From Emticicia agri (GTDB taxonomy: Bacteria > Bacteroidota > Bacteroidia > Cytophagales > Spirosomataceae): DNA of 54,210 nucleotides. The DNA lies in contig CAMAQF010000017.1 of NCBI GenBank assembly GCA_945860265.1, positions 1 through 54,210 of the forward strand, read 5' to 3'. The notes below the pieces were generated by a model, which did no database searches, was not told where the DNA came from, and saw only the letters and a program-made list of their open reading frames with translations. Both the position numbers and the translations under genes were made by a program. Shown here piece after piece: positions 18,277 to 27,799 of this stretch (within the stretch, counting starts at the first letter, position 1; the number at the start of each line of letters is the position of its first letter).

Positions 18277-19476
18277 ATGGAAGCATATATCTATGATGCT
18301 GTTCGCACACCACGAGGTCGTGGAAAATCGGATGGTTCTTTGCACGAAATTCAACCCGTTGACCTTCTTGCAACTGTTTTGAAAGCCATAAAAAATAGAA
18401 ATGACCTTGATACAAGTTATATTGACGATGTAATTATGGGTTGTGTTTCGCCAATTGGTGAGCAAGGTGCAGACATTGCTCGCACGGCAGTTTTGGCGGC
18501 TGGTTATGCCCAAAGTGTGGCGGGCGTACAGGTTAATCGTTTTTGTTCTTCAGGTTTGGAGGCTATTAATATGGCGGCGGCTTATGTAATGTCTGGACAA
18601 GTTGATATGTTGGTAGCTGGCGGTGTCGAGTCGATGTCGAGAGTACCGATGGGTTCGGATGGTGGAGCGTTAATGATGAATCCTCAGATAATTTCTCAAC
18701 ATAAAATTGTTCCGCAAGGTATTTCAGCCGATTTGATTGCTACTAAATATGGTTATTCACGCAACGATGTTGATACTTTTGCCGTAGAATCGGTGCGAAG
18801 AGCAGTAGCTGCTCAAGTGGCAAATCGCTATAAATCAGTAGTACCAGTTAAAGATGAAATCGGGTTGACTGTGCTTGACCGTGATGAAGGTATTCGTCCT
18901 GACACAACGCTCGAATCATTGGGTAAGCTAAAACCAGCTTTCGAGATGATGGGCAGTATGGGTCTTGATGCTTTGGCCTTGATGAAATATAACGATTTGG
19001 TAAATATTAATCATGTGCATCATGCTGGAAATTCTTCGCAGTTGACCGATGGGGCAGGGGCTTTGTTGATTGGAAATAAAGCAATGGGTGAAAAACTGGG
19101 CTTGAAACCTCGTGCCAAAATCAAGGCGTTTGCGATTGTTGGTTCTGAGCCAACAATTATGCTTACAGGCCCGGTGCCGGCTACCGAAAAAATTCTGAGA
19201 AAAGCAGGAATGAATATCGGTGATATTGATTTATTTGAAGTAAATGAAGCATTTGCTGCTGTTCCGATGTTGTTTATGGAGCATTTTGGTGTTGACCATT
19301 CAAAAGTAAACGTCAATGGTGGGGCAATTGCTTTGGGTCATCCGTTGGGTGCAACTGGAGCTATTTTATCAAGCACATTAATCGACGAACTCGAACGCTC
19401 AAACAAGTCTACTGGACTTCTAACACTCTGTATAGGTGGTGGAATGGGAATCGCTACGATTTTTGAGAGAGTGTAA
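18277..19476 (+). CDS. acetyl-CoA C-acyltransferase (thiolase)
   Basis: A 399-residue thiolase of normal length. The acyl-accepting cysteine is C90 in VNRFCSSGLEA, the catalytic histidine is H355 in GGAIALGHPLGATGA, and the second cysteine is C385 in CIGGGMG. NEAFA, also a family motif, is present. It cleaves 3-ketoacyl-CoA in beta-oxidation, or condenses acetyl-CoA units. No other fatty acid gene adjoins it, so it is probably a stand-alone gene under the promoter at 18188. A good intrinsic terminator follows. Confidence 0.94.
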   Translation: MEAYIYDAVRTPRGRGKSDGSLHEIQPVDLLATVLKAIKNRNDLDTSYIDDVIMGCVSPIGEQGADIARTAVLAAGYAQSVAGVQVNRFCSSGLEAINMAAAYVMSGQVDMLVAGGVESMSRVPMGSDGGALMMNPQIISQHKIVPQGISADLIATKYGYSRNDVDTFAVESVRRAVAAQVANRYKSVVPVKDEIGLTVLDRDEGIRPDTTLESLGKLKPAFEMMGSMGLDALALMKYNDLVNINHVHHAGNSSQLTDGAGALLIGNKAMGEKLGLKPRAKIKAFAIVGSEPTIMLTGPVPATEKILRKAGMNIGDIDLFEVNEAFAAVPMLFMEHFGVDHSKVNVNGGAIALGHPLGATGAILSSTLIDELERSNKSTGLLTLCIGGGMGIATIFERV

Positions 19477-19803
19477 AAAGAGTGATCTTGATAAATAAGA
19501 AAGGTCTCGAAATTACTTTTTCGAGACCTTTTCTCTTTATAGTTAGTAAATTCACCTTGATATTTTTCGGATGAATAGATTTAAGATTAATTTGAGCGAT
19601 TAAAGTGGTGTTCGTGCTTATTTTGTTGATAAATTTTACAATCAAATATCTACAATTATTAAGCTGAAGTACTAGTGAAATATTAATCGACAAATTTGCA
19701 ATCAGATAAATATCTGTCTATAAGCTTATTATCTTAATTGGGATTGTCAACTATTGACCGTGAACTACTCAAATTACTCTTTCTATAAAAAATATTACTT
19801 TGA
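19477..19803. other. intergenic region after the thiolase
   Basis: Apart from the terminator at 19501-19540, I see only AT-rich sequence and a small palindrome CAGATA-AA-TATCTG near 19704. The minus-strand open frame here has no codon pattern or motif to support it. Confidence 0.6.
19501..19540 (+). terminator. intrinsic terminator after the thiolase
   Basis: AAGGTCTCGAAA and TTTCGAGACCTT pair perfectly over 12 bp with a 6-nt loop, followed by TTCTCTTTAT. Ends the thiolase transcript. Confidence 0.85.
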
Positions 19804-20850
19804 TTATTTATAATGACTTATTGCCATAATTACTTTGCCACCTGTGTCGCTGGCCGTAACCGAATAGCTAAAACCTGGATTGATAGCATACGCACCATAT
19901 TCGCCAGCTTTATTGATGGCAATAAAACCAACTTGAAAATTTTTAGCTTTTTCGGGGTTGATTTTCACTAAACGCTCAATCGCACCTTTGCAGGCTTCTT
20001 CTGGTGTTTTACCCATTCGCATCATTTCGACAACCAAATGAGTACCTGCAACACGAATTACTTCTTCGCCTTGCCCCGACGATACGGCTGCACCAATTTC
20101 ATTATCAACAAAAAGTCCTGCACCGATAATTGGCGAATCGCCCAGACGACCTTTCATTTTAAAACCCATTCCACTTGTGGTGCAAGCTCCCGAAAGATTG
20201 CCAGAAGCATCTAAAGCAATCGTTCCCATCGTATCATGATTGAATGAGCCATCATAAAATTTATTTGGAGCAAACGGCCCGTGACCTTCTTTGTTTTGTC
20301 CTTTGTTTTGCTGTTGTTCAATATTCATAACTGGCTTGTATTCAGATTTTTTTAGCCAGTCTTTGTAAGTTTTTTCGGCATCGGCCGAGAGCTTATCGGG
20401 CTCTAATTTAAAACCATTTGCCAATGCAAATTGCTGAGCTCCTTCACCCACCAAAAATACGTGTGGAGTGAGCTCCATCACCTTACGAGCAACTGAAATC
20501 GGGTGTTTGATGCGTTGTAAATAAGCTACTGCTCCACAATTTGAAAACTCATCCATGATGCAGGCATCAAGTGTTACTTTTCCATCACGGTCGGGGTTTC
20601 CACCCAAACCTACGCAACAGTTAATGGTATCTTCAATCGAATTGGCTCCTGCTTCAACGGCATCTAATGCACGGCCATTTTTTTCTCGTAAAATCTTCCA
20701 CGCTATTGCATTTACAGGCAAGCCACTATCCCAAGTTGAGACAACGATTGGCTTTTGTGGAGCAATAGTTTTTTTTGCAAATGCTTGACTGATAGATAAT
20801 AACGGTAAACTCAGTACCGACCAATGTAAAAAGTTTCTTCTTGATTGCAT
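19804..20850 (-). CDS. N4-(beta-N-acetylglucosaminyl)-L-asparaginase (glycosylasparaginase), exported
   Basis: A 348-residue N-terminal nucleophile hydrolase. The autoprocessing site is HDTMGT at 205-210, making Thr207 the new N-terminus and nucleophile; GRLGDSPIIGAGLFVDN and the GACTTSGMGFKMKGR block downstream are the substrate pocket of the family. The N-terminus (SRRNFLHW then a hydrophobic stretch ending QAFA) is a Tat-like signal, so it acts in the periplasm, like the Elizabethkingia enzyme. It releases GlcNAc-linked asparagine from N-glycopeptides. The region between its start and the ROK regulator is repetitive. Confidence 0.92.
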   Translation of the reverse strand: MQSRRNFLHWSVLSLPLLSISQAFAKKTIAPQKPIVVSTWDSGLPVNAIAWKILREKNGRALDAVEAGANSIEDTINCCVGLGGNPDRDGKVTLDACIMDEFSNCGAVAYLQRIKHPISVARKVMELTPHVFLVGEGAQQFALANGFKLEPDKLSADAEKTYKDWLKKSEYKPVMNIEQQQNKGQNKEGHGPFAPNKFYDGSFNHDTMGTIALDASGNLSGACTTSGMGFKMKGRLGDSPIIGAGLFVDNEIGAAVSSGQGEEVIRVAGTHLVVEMMRMGKTPEEACKGAIERLVKINPEKAKNFQVGFIAINKAGEYGAYAINPGFSYSVTASDTGGKVIMAISHYK

Positions 20851-20869
20851 AATTTGTTGATTTGTTATT

Positions 20870-20988
20870 GGTTACTGGAATAATGGTTACTGGTGAACTG
20901 GTTACTGATTAACTTCTTATTTGTGAATTGGTTATTTGTTTCGCAATGAACCCGTAACCAGTTTGCCGCCAGTAACAAATTAACCATT
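20870..20988. repeat. short intergenic repeat cluster with GGTTACTG every 15 bp
   Basis: GGTTACTG occurs at 20870, 20885 and 20900, exactly 15 bases apart, and inverted partners GTAACC and CAGTAAC follow near 20954 and 20970. The cluster fills the gap between the glycosylasparaginase and ROK genes. It may be a degenerate dispersed repeat or fold into a leader hairpin. Confidence 0.6.
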
Positions 20989-22235
20989 CACGCTGTTTTT
21001 AAAAGTGCTTCTACAACGTATGCATGAACACCAAAAATCTTGGCATCTTCGCTGAGTTGTGATATTTCGATACTTAAATCTTCCTTGAAATCGGTCAAAC
21101 AGTATTTATTGATAGCATGTTCAATTGGATTAACGATGAGTTTCTGAGCTTTCGACAATACTCCATCAATAATAATGATTTGTGGGTTAAATAAATGCAC
21201 CGCTATCGAAAGCCCTTTACCGAGTTCGAGCCCAATATTATGAATAATGTCAATTGCAAAGCCATCGCCTTTTTGAGCAGCATCGATAACTATTTCGAGA
21301 TTGATATTTTCCAATGAATCTTTGTATTCATCCAATTTTGAAACATGTCCGTTTCTTAAGCCATCTTTGATGTTTTTCAGCAATGAAGACGCCGAGGTAA
21401 TTGTATCTAAGCAGCCAACTTTACCACAGTTACAAAGTACACCGTCTGGGTTTACTTGTATATGTCCCAACTCGCCGGCAAAGCCTGATGCTCCATCAAA
21501 GATTTCGCCATTTATTACGATTCCCAAGCCAATTCCCCAATCAACATTTACTGAAAGTACGTGTGATTTTCCTTTAGCTAATCCAAAATGATATTCGCCA
21601 AAAGCAGTAGCTTTTGAGTCATTTATGACGAAGGTTGGCAAATTATAGTAATTTTCGATGAGTTTGCCAAGAGATACATCTTGGCTATTAAGGCTTTTGT
21701 AGGTATAATTAATGCCTGTTTTTTTGTTAACCAAACCTGGAATTGACACACCCAATGCAATAACATCCTTACCTTTTGATACTTTTTGTTCGACAATATT
21801 ATCAACTAATTGGAAAAGAGTTTCAAGAAACGAAGGGTTGTTTTTAAGTTGAAGGTCAGATACCTGCGAAAAAACAATTTCGTTTTTTAGATTTAGTACC
21901 GCAATACGAGTATCGTGCGTATTGATATCGAGAACTAGTACATAATTTTTGTTAGGGTTGACTCCATATATGGCAGGGCGGCGTCCTTGTCTTGATATTG
22001 CGAAACCAGTTTCGGAAATCCACTTTTCCTCGACAAGTTCATCGACTAAGGCTGTAATAGATGGAATACTACTATTCAACGATTGCGAAAGCTCTGCAAT
22101 AGTGTTCTTGTCATTGAAATAGATGTCATACAATATTCCTTTTTTCTGTTTGTTTTTCTTGATATCTACAACAGACTCGCGACTATTTACTTCTACGTCA
22201 TTTTCAAGAATATATTCAGTTTTAGAAGTTGACAT
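20988..22235 (-). CDS. ROK-family transcriptional regulator (NagC/Mlc/XylR type)
   Basis: A 415-residue protein. Residues ~30-95 form a winged helix-turn-helix (TIAELSQSLNSSIPSITALVDEL then the RQGRRPAIYGVNP wing). The rest is a ROK sugar-kinase-like domain with LDINTHDTRIAVLN, the GDWGIGLG-like NVDWGIGLGIVING, GFAGELGH and the zinc site CNCGKVGCLD. Such regulators sense a sugar or sugar phosphate and repress nearby carbohydrate genes. It is divergent from the cytochrome/sulfatase/isomerase block starting at 22637, which is its most likely target. Residues for the ATP site look partly conserved, so kinase activity is unlikely but not excluded. Confidence 0.9.
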   Translation of the reverse strand: MSTSKTEYILENDVEVNSRESVVDIKKNKQKKGILYDIYFNDKNTIAELSQSLNSSIPSITALVDELVEEKWISETGFAISRQGRRPAIYGVNPNKNYVLVLDINTHDTRIAVLNLKNEIVFSQVSDLQLKNNPSFLETLFQLVDNIVEQKVSKGKDVIALGVSIPGLVNKKTGINYTYKSLNSQDVSLGKLIENYYNLPTFVINDSKATAFGEYHFGLAKGKSHVLSVNVDWGIGLGIVINGEIFDGASGFAGELGHIQVNPDGVLCNCGKVGCLDTITSASSLLKNIKDGLRNGHVSKLDEYKDSLENINLEIVIDAAQKGDGFAIDIIHNIGLELGKGLSIAVHLFNPQIIIIDGVLSKAQKLIVNPIEHAINKYCLTDFKEDLSIEISQLSEDAKIFGVHAYVVEALLKTA

Positions 22236-22636
22236 AATTGTTTGGGAAATAATAGGTTTGATTTATGCAATTAGATAAGATGATTACCATTTTTTTACAA
22301 ACATTATTGTACTACCAATATAACGTTTTATAAACTATTAGCATAACATAATTTGTTTATTAAAGTAAATAATATTTTTTAATAAAAACTAGTTGATGTT
22401 TTTGTGCAAATTAAAAAAATAAAATACCGCTAGTTTTTGATTAAATGGTAAATTTGAATTGTTCAGAGTTTTGTTTTTGCTAATTAAGGAATTTTTTAAG
22501 TTGATTGGCGACAAAGTAGTTTGTTTTGTCTACAAATACAATAAAAATATTAATTTACAGAATGCCAATATGATGTGAATTGTGTATTTTTAAAGTCCAA
22601 TTTAATCTCAATACTATCCAAATCAATAATAAAACT
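22236..22636. other. divergent regulatory region between ROK regulator and PVC-type cytochrome gene
   Basis: Very AT-rich and non-coding. An imperfect inverted repeat GTTTATTAAA (22355-22364) with TTTAATAAAAAC (22378-22389) resembles the AT-rich sites bound by NagC/Mlc proteins. TAAATTTG at 22449-22456 fits the -7 consensus on the plus strand but would leave a ~175-nt leader. These are weak candidates only. Confidence 0.4.
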
Positions 22637-25600
22637 ATGATTCTAAGTAAACTCCTAAAAAGCAAGCTCATTTTGGCTACAGCATCGACCATTTTAATTG
22701 TTTCCTGTGTTAAATTTGGAAAAAATGAAAAGCCTTTGGTTATCAGTGAAGATCCAACAAAGATAGTTGCTAAAGCAAAAGAAATTCGTGAGAAAACATC
22801 AGCAAAAGTAATTGATGGCATACAAATGACTCTTTGGGCGTCTGACTCGCTTGCACCGGATCCTGTTGCGATGTCAATTGATGACCAAGGACATGTTTAT
22901 TTGATTCGTACAAATCGCCAAAAAAACTCGGAATTTGATATTCGTGGACACCGAGATTGGATGACCGAATCTATCGGACTTCAAAACGTTGAAGATCGTC
23001 GTGCATTTTTGCGTAAAACTTTCGCCCCTGAGAAGAGCAAAGAAAACGAATGGCTAAAAGACCTTAATGAAGATGGAAGCCATGATTGGCACGATTTAGC
23101 TATTGAAAAAGACGAAGTTTGGCGTTTGGAAGATACAAACGGTGACGGAATAGCTGATAAGTCAATGCGTGTTTTGAACGATTTCTTCGATGAAATTACT
23201 GACGTTGCGGGTGGACTTTTGGTGCGTGGCAAAGAAATGTTTATTGGAATTGCTCCAGACCTTTGGCAAGTAAAAGACACCGATGGCGATGGTATTTTTG
23301 ATAAGAAAACTTCTATAAGTCATGGTTATGGTGTACATATTGGTTTCGGCGGACACGGAATGTCGGGCGTAACTGAAGGTCCAGATGGACGTATTTATTG
23401 GAATATTGGTGATATTGGTGCGAATATTACAACCGCCGACGGCAAAAAGTTTGAGCATCCAAACTCAGGAATTATTGCTCGTTCAAATCCTGATGGTAGT
23501 GATTTTGAGATTTTTGCGGCTGGTTTACGCAATACCCACGAGTTTGTTTTTGATGAATACGGAAACTTGATTTCGTCAGATAACGACGGCGACCACCCTG
23601 GTGAAAGCGAGCGTTTGGTTCACGTAGTTGAAGGCTCAGATGCTGGCTGGCGTTCAAACTGGCAGTATGGAAAATATACTGATCCGAAAAATAATAAGTT
23701 TAATGTTTGGATGGATGAAAAACTTTTTAAACCTCGTTGGGATGGCCAAGCTGCGTATATTATTCCGCCAATCATGAATTTTCACAACGGTCCAACTGGT
23801 ATGGTTTACAATCCAGGTACTGCTTTGGGGTCGGATTGGAAAAATAAATATTTCTTGGTTGAGTTTGTAGGAACCCCAACTCGCTCACATATTTGGTCGT
23901 TTGGTTTAAAACCAAAAGGTGCATCGTTTGTGCTTGATGGCGAAAAAGACGTAGTTAGTGGAATCTTGCCAACAGGTATTAAATTTGGTCCAGATGGTGC
24001 ATTATATGCTGCCGACTGGATTAATGGTTGGGATACAAAAAACTATGGTAGAGTTTGGAAATTAGATGTAACAAAAGATAAAAACGATTTTGAGGCACTC
24101 CGAAAAGAGACAAAACGCCTCATTCAGCTTGATTATACTGCTCAAACCGATGCCGCACTATACGACCTACTTTCAAACGTAGATATGCGTATCCGCCAAA
24201 AAGCACAGTTCGAATTGGCAAGCCGTGGCCAAAAAGGTTTTGCTCAATTTACTAAGGCAATTGCTCAATCAAGCAATCAGCTTGCACGTGTTCATGGCAT
24301 TTGGGGAGTTGGACAATTGACCCGTCAGAACAAAACTTTTGCTTCACCACTTTTGCCTTTACTAAAAGATAAAGATGAAGAAATAATCGCTCAAGCGGCC
24401 AAAATAATTGGAGATGTAAAACTTGAAAATACTGGTAGCGAATTAGTGCCTTTATTGAAAAGTAAAAATCCAAGAATTCAGTTTTACGCTGCTGAGGCAA
24501 TAGGCAGAATCACTTATCAAGATGCCGTTACTCCATTGATTCAAATGCTTGAGGCAAACAACGACGAAGAACTTTATTTGCGTCATGCTGGGGTTTTGGC
24601 ACTTTCTCGCATAGGAAAAGTTGAACAAATCGTTGCTTTGGCCAATAACCCGAGCAAAGCACTTCGCACGGCAGCAGTGTTGGTTTTGAGAAGATTGAAA
24701 AACGATAATATTGCTCTTTTCTTGAATGATAAAGATGAATATATTGCAACAGAAGCTGCTCGTGGAATTAATGATGATTTATCAATTCCTGCGGCATTGC
24801 CTGCTTTGGCAGCAACTTTGGCCGAAACTCGTTTTACGTCTGAGCCATTGCTTCGCCGTGCTATCAACGCTGCTTTGCGTGTTGGTTCAACAAAAGAACT
24901 TGATTTATTGATTGCTTTCTCGACACGCACCGACATAAAAGATAATATCAAAGCAGAGGCTTTAGCTACCTTGGGAACGTGGGGAAATCCATCGGTATTA
25001 GATAGAGTTGATGGTCGTTATCGTGGCATTTTGATTCGCGATGGAGCTTTAGTTAAAACTAAAATTCAGCCATTTATTAGCAACTTCTTAAAAGAAATCA
25101 ATCCAGAAACACTCGTTACGATGGCAAGTTTATTGTCGGAATTGAATATTTCCGAATACAACAACGAACTGGCGAATATTTATAATAATTCTGATAATGC
25201 CAAAGTTAGGGCTGCTGTTTTGCCTGCTTTGAATAAATTAAAATATGCACAATTGGAGGCAGTAATAAAGAAAGGAATTGACGATAAGGATGAAAGCGTG
25301 CGAACTGTAGCTTTAAGTCTATTGAATAATGATAATGTATCGAAAGAAAGTTTGCCGACGCTTGTTCAGACAATTTTTACAAAGGGTGGCGTTAGAGAAC
25401 AGCAACAAATATTGGTTGTTTTGGGTAAATTGACAATTGATAAAACCCAATCAATTTTGGCTGGTTTGATTGATCAATTGAAAAAAAAACAATTATCGCC
25501 AAATGTTTCTTTAGAATTAAAAGAGGCTGTTGAAGCTTCAGGTTCTGATGCTCTAAAAACTAAAATGGCGGCTATTAAACCAGGTGCTTCGCCGATGGAT

Positions 25601-26038
25601 GAATACATGGAGTCGCTTTTTGGTGGAAATCGAAATAATGGACGAAATGTTTTTAATTATAACTCAACTGTTCAGTGTGTGCGTTGCCACAACATGGGGA
25701 GTGAAGGTGGTTCGGTTGGACCAAATCTTGCCAAAATTGGTGGCATATTGAGCCGTGAGCAAATTCTGCAAGCACTCATTGAGCCAAGTGCAAGACTTTC
25801 GCCAGGTTACGGAACGGTTTCTTTGAAACTAAAAGATGGACAGGAAGTGACAGGTACTTTGGCCAAAGAAAATGCCGTAGAATTGGTGATTACAACTTCC
25901 GATGCTGAGCCTTTGGTGATTCCAGTTTCACGCATTGCCAAACGTGAAAATATGCCATCAAGTATGCCGGCAATGGGCACTTTACTAACAAAACGAGAAA
26001 TTCGTGATGTGGTAGAATTTTTGTCGGGTTTGAAATAA
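22637..26038 (+). CDS. PVC-type sorbosone dehydrogenase / HEAT / cytochrome c lipoprotein
   Basis: A 1133-residue lipoprotein: the lipobox is LIVSC near residue 26, from ATG 22637 (an upstream TTG frame adds nothing). Residues ~40-480 form a beta-propeller of the membrane-bound dehydrogenase/L-sorbosone dehydrogenase type (GFGGHGMSGVTEGPDG, GLRNTHEFVFDEYGN, GILPTGIKFGPDGALYAADW). Residues ~500-980 are HEAT-like helical repeats. The C-terminus carries CVRCH at 1014-1018 with GPNLAKIGG after it and a small beta domain, the TIGR02603-style haem module first noted in Planctomycetes. Probably oxidises a sugar or organises a complex in the periplasm. First gene of a block with the sulfatase and isomerase. 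Confidence 0.88.
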   Translation: MILSKLLKSKLILATASTILIVSCVKFGKNEKPLVISEDPTKIVAKAKEIREKTSAKVIDGIQMTLWASDSLAPDPVAMSIDDQGHVYLIRTNRQKNSEFDIRGHRDWMTESIGLQNVEDRRAFLRKTFAPEKSKENEWLKDLNEDGSHDWHDLAIEKDEVWRLEDTNGDGIADKSMRVLNDFFDEITDVAGGLLVRGKEMFIGIAPDLWQVKDTDGDGIFDKKTSISHGYGVHIGFGGHGMSGVTEGPDGRIYWNIGDIGANITTADGKKFEHPNSGIIARSNPDGSDFEIFAAGLRNTHEFVFDEYGNLISSDNDGDHPGESERLVHVVEGSDAGWRSNWQYGKYTDPKNNKFNVWMDEKLFKPRWDGQAAYIIPPIMNFHNGPTGMVYNPGTALGSDWKNKYFLVEFVGTPTRSHIWSFGLKPKGASFVLDGEKDVVSGILPTGIKFGPDGALYAADWINGWDTKNYGRVWKLDVTKDKNDFEALRKETKRLIQLDYTAQTDAALYDLLSNVDMRIRQKAQFELASRGQKGFAQFTKAIAQSSNQLARVHGIWGVGQLTRQNKTFASPLLPLLKDKDEEIIAQAAKIIGDVKLENTGSELVPLLKSKNPRIQFYAAEAIGRITYQDAVTPLIQMLEANNDEELYLRHAGVLALSRIGKVEQIVALANNPSKALRTAAVLVLRRLKNDNIALFLNDKDEYIATEAARGINDDLSIPAALPALAATLAETRFTSEPLLRRAINAALRVGSTKELDLLIAFSTRTDIKDNIKAEALATLGTWGNPSVLDRVDGRYRGILIRDGALVKTKIQPFISNFLKEINPETLVTMASLLSELNISEYNNELANIYNNSDNAKVRAAVLPALNKLKYAQLEAVIKKGIDDKDESVRTVALSLLNNDNVSKESLPTLVQTIFTKGGVREQQQILVVLGKLTIDKTQSILAGLIDQLKKKQLSPNVSLELKEAVEASGSDALKTKMAAIKPGASPMDEYMESLFGGNRNNGRNVFNYNSTVQCVRCHNMGSEGGSVGPNLAKIGGILSREQILQALIEPSARLSPGYGTVSLKLKDGQEVTGTLAKENAVELVITTSDAEPLVIPVSRIAKRENMPSSMPAMGTLLTKREIRDVVEFLSGLK

Positions 26039-26055
26039 AGTACTAACCGAAAACT

Positions 26056-26090
26056 TAGATTTGACAACTTTTTGATAGTTGTCAAATCTA
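26056..26090 (+). promoter_or_regulatory. intercistronic hairpin before the sulfatase
   Basis: TAGATTTGACAACT and AGTTGTCAAATCTA pair perfectly over 14 bp with a 7-nt loop, followed by TCTATTTT. It lies between the cytochrome gene stop and the sulfatase ATG (26111), so it may terminate part of the transcripts or fix relative mRNA levels. Confidence 0.65.
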
Positions 26091-26110
26091 TCTATTTTAA
26101 TAGATTTTCT

Positions 26111-27769
26111 ATGAAGCAAACAATAAAAGTCAATCTTTTACTCAAAAATAGCCTATTTATTATATTAGTTATTTTTGTTTCAACTGCTTTCATTTTCACG
26201 AAAACAGAAACAAAGTCTCAGCCAAATATTCTTTGGATAACTTGTGAAGATATGTCGCCGCATTTAGGGAGTTTTGGTGAAAAAGTTGCTAAAACGCCAA
26301 ATCTTGACCAATTGGCAAAAGAAGGTGTGCGTTATACCAATGTTTTTTCGACGGCTGGTGTTTGTGCTCCAAGCCGAAATGCCATTATTACAGGTATGTA
26401 CCAAACCTCAACTGGCGGTATGCACATGCGAACATCACCTTTGGTTACTACATTTACTTCTATACCTGCTTATTCAGCTGTAGTTCCTGAAGATGTTCGC
26501 TGTTTTCCAGAGTTGTTAAGAAAACAAGGATATTATTGTTCTAATAATAATAAACAAGATTATCAGTTTGCCCCACCACAAACCGTTTGGGATGAAACTG
26601 GAACGCCACCCGATCCAAAAAAAGGCGATTGGCGTGGTAGAAAAGATAAAAATCAGCCTTTTTTCTCGGTAATAAATTTGACGATTACACATGAATCTCA
26701 GGTTTTTTCGAGAGGTAAAGAGCCTCTATTGGTTAGACCTGAGGATGTAGAAGTGCCTTCGTATTATCCTGATAATGAAATAATTAGAACTGATATTGCC
26801 CGTTTTCTGACAAATGTGCAACTCATGGATAAACAAGTTGGCGAAATTATTCAGAAACTAAAAGATGATGGACTTTACGATAACACAATTATTTTCTTTT
26901 ACAGCGACCATGGCGATGGTCTCCCTTTTGTAAAACGAGAACTATATGACCGAGGTTTAAAAGTGCCAATGATTATTCGTTTCCCGAATGCTGAAAAGGC
27001 TGGTACTGTTGATAGTCAATTGATTAGCTTTGTTGATTTAGCTCCCACAATCCTTTCTTTAGCAAATATTCCAGTTCCAAAATATATACAAGGGCAAGCA
27101 TTTTTGGGAAATCAAAAGGCGAAAATGCCAAGAAAATATATTTATGCCGCTAGAGATAGAATGGATACGGAATATGACAGAGTGAGAGCAGTAAGTGATG
27201 GACGATATAAATACCTAAAAAATTATATTACCGAAAAACCTTACTATCAAGAGATTGAATATCGCTTAGGCCAAAAAAGCATGAAAGAGATTTTGCGACT
27301 TCGCGATGAAGGAAAATTGAATGAACAACAAATGTATTGGTTCAGAAAAAGTAAACCTAACGAAGAGCTTTTCGACACAAAAACTGACCCAAATGAATAC
27401 CTAAACTTAGTGAATGATCCCAATTACCATGCAAAATTGGTTGAATTGCGAGCAAAACACCAAGAATGGCTGAATAAATACGGCGATTTGGGTGCAATTC
27501 CTGAAAAAGATTTATTGGCTAAATGGTGGAATGGAAAAAACCAAGCTCCACAAACAAGTCTTCCTTTTGTTAGTAAAGAAGGCAGTAAAGTTTCAATCAA
27601 TTGTACAAATAAAGGAGCATCAATTGGTTATAAAAAACATTGGAATGATAAATCGTGGGAGGTTTACTCAAAGCCATTCGATGTTTCAAATAATGATTCT
27701 TTGTATGTTTTGGCTCATCGAATTGGCTATTTGCCAAGTGAAATTATTAGAAAGAAAATAAGTTATTAA
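26111..27769 (+). CDS. exported sulfatase (N-sulfoglucosamine sulfohydrolase-like)
   Basis: A 552-residue alkaline-phosphatase-fold sulfatase. The N-terminus is a signal or membrane anchor (residues 10-30). The metal site starts at NILWITCEDMSPHLG, and the formylglycine motif is C85-APSR, so maturation by an FGE-type enzyme or anSME is needed. FYSDHGDGLPFVKR supplies later metal ligands. The C-terminal ~60 residues resemble a small beta domain as in chitobiase C-termini. The sequence type is nearest to the heparan N-sulfatase-like branch of Bacteroidetes/Planctomycetes; the substrate is inferred to be a sulfated or sulfamidated glycan. ATG 26111 chosen because it starts the signal peptide. 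Confidence 0.88.
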   Translation: MKQTIKVNLLLKNSLFIILVIFVSTAFIFTKTETKSQPNILWITCEDMSPHLGSFGEKVAKTPNLDQLAKEGVRYTNVFSTAGVCAPSRNAIITGMYQTSTGGMHMRTSPLVTTFTSIPAYSAVVPEDVRCFPELLRKQGYYCSNNNKQDYQFAPPQTVWDETGTPPDPKKGDWRGRKDKNQPFFSVINLTITHESQVFSRGKEPLLVRPEDVEVPSYYPDNEIIRTDIARFLTNVQLMDKQVGEIIQKLKDDGLYDNTIIFFYSDHGDGLPFVKRELYDRGLKVPMIIRFPNAEKAGTVDSQLISFVDLAPTILSLANIPVPKYIQGQAFLGNQKAKMPRKYIYAARDRMDTEYDRVRAVSDGRYKYLKNYITEKPYYQEIEYRLGQKSMKEILRLRDEGKLNEQQMYWFRKSKPNEELFDTKTDPNEYLNLVNDPNYHAKLVELRAKHQEWLNKYGDLGAIPEKDLLAKWWNGKNQAPQTSLPFVSKEGSKVSINCTNKGASIGYKKHWNDKSWEVYSKPFDVSNNDSLYVLAHRIGYLPSEIIRKKISY

Positions 27770-27799
27770 ATCATTATCTGTTCAACAAAATCGTTTACT

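Noticed and set aside
19454..19693. Minus-strand open frame after the thiolase
   Set aside because: It crosses the thiolase terminator, is Ile/Leu/Lys-rich without pattern, and has no recognisable domain.
22355..22389. ROK operator
   Set aside because: The inverted repeat is AT-only and imperfect; many such matches occur by chance in this AT-rich gap, so it is listed only as a weak candidate within the region note.
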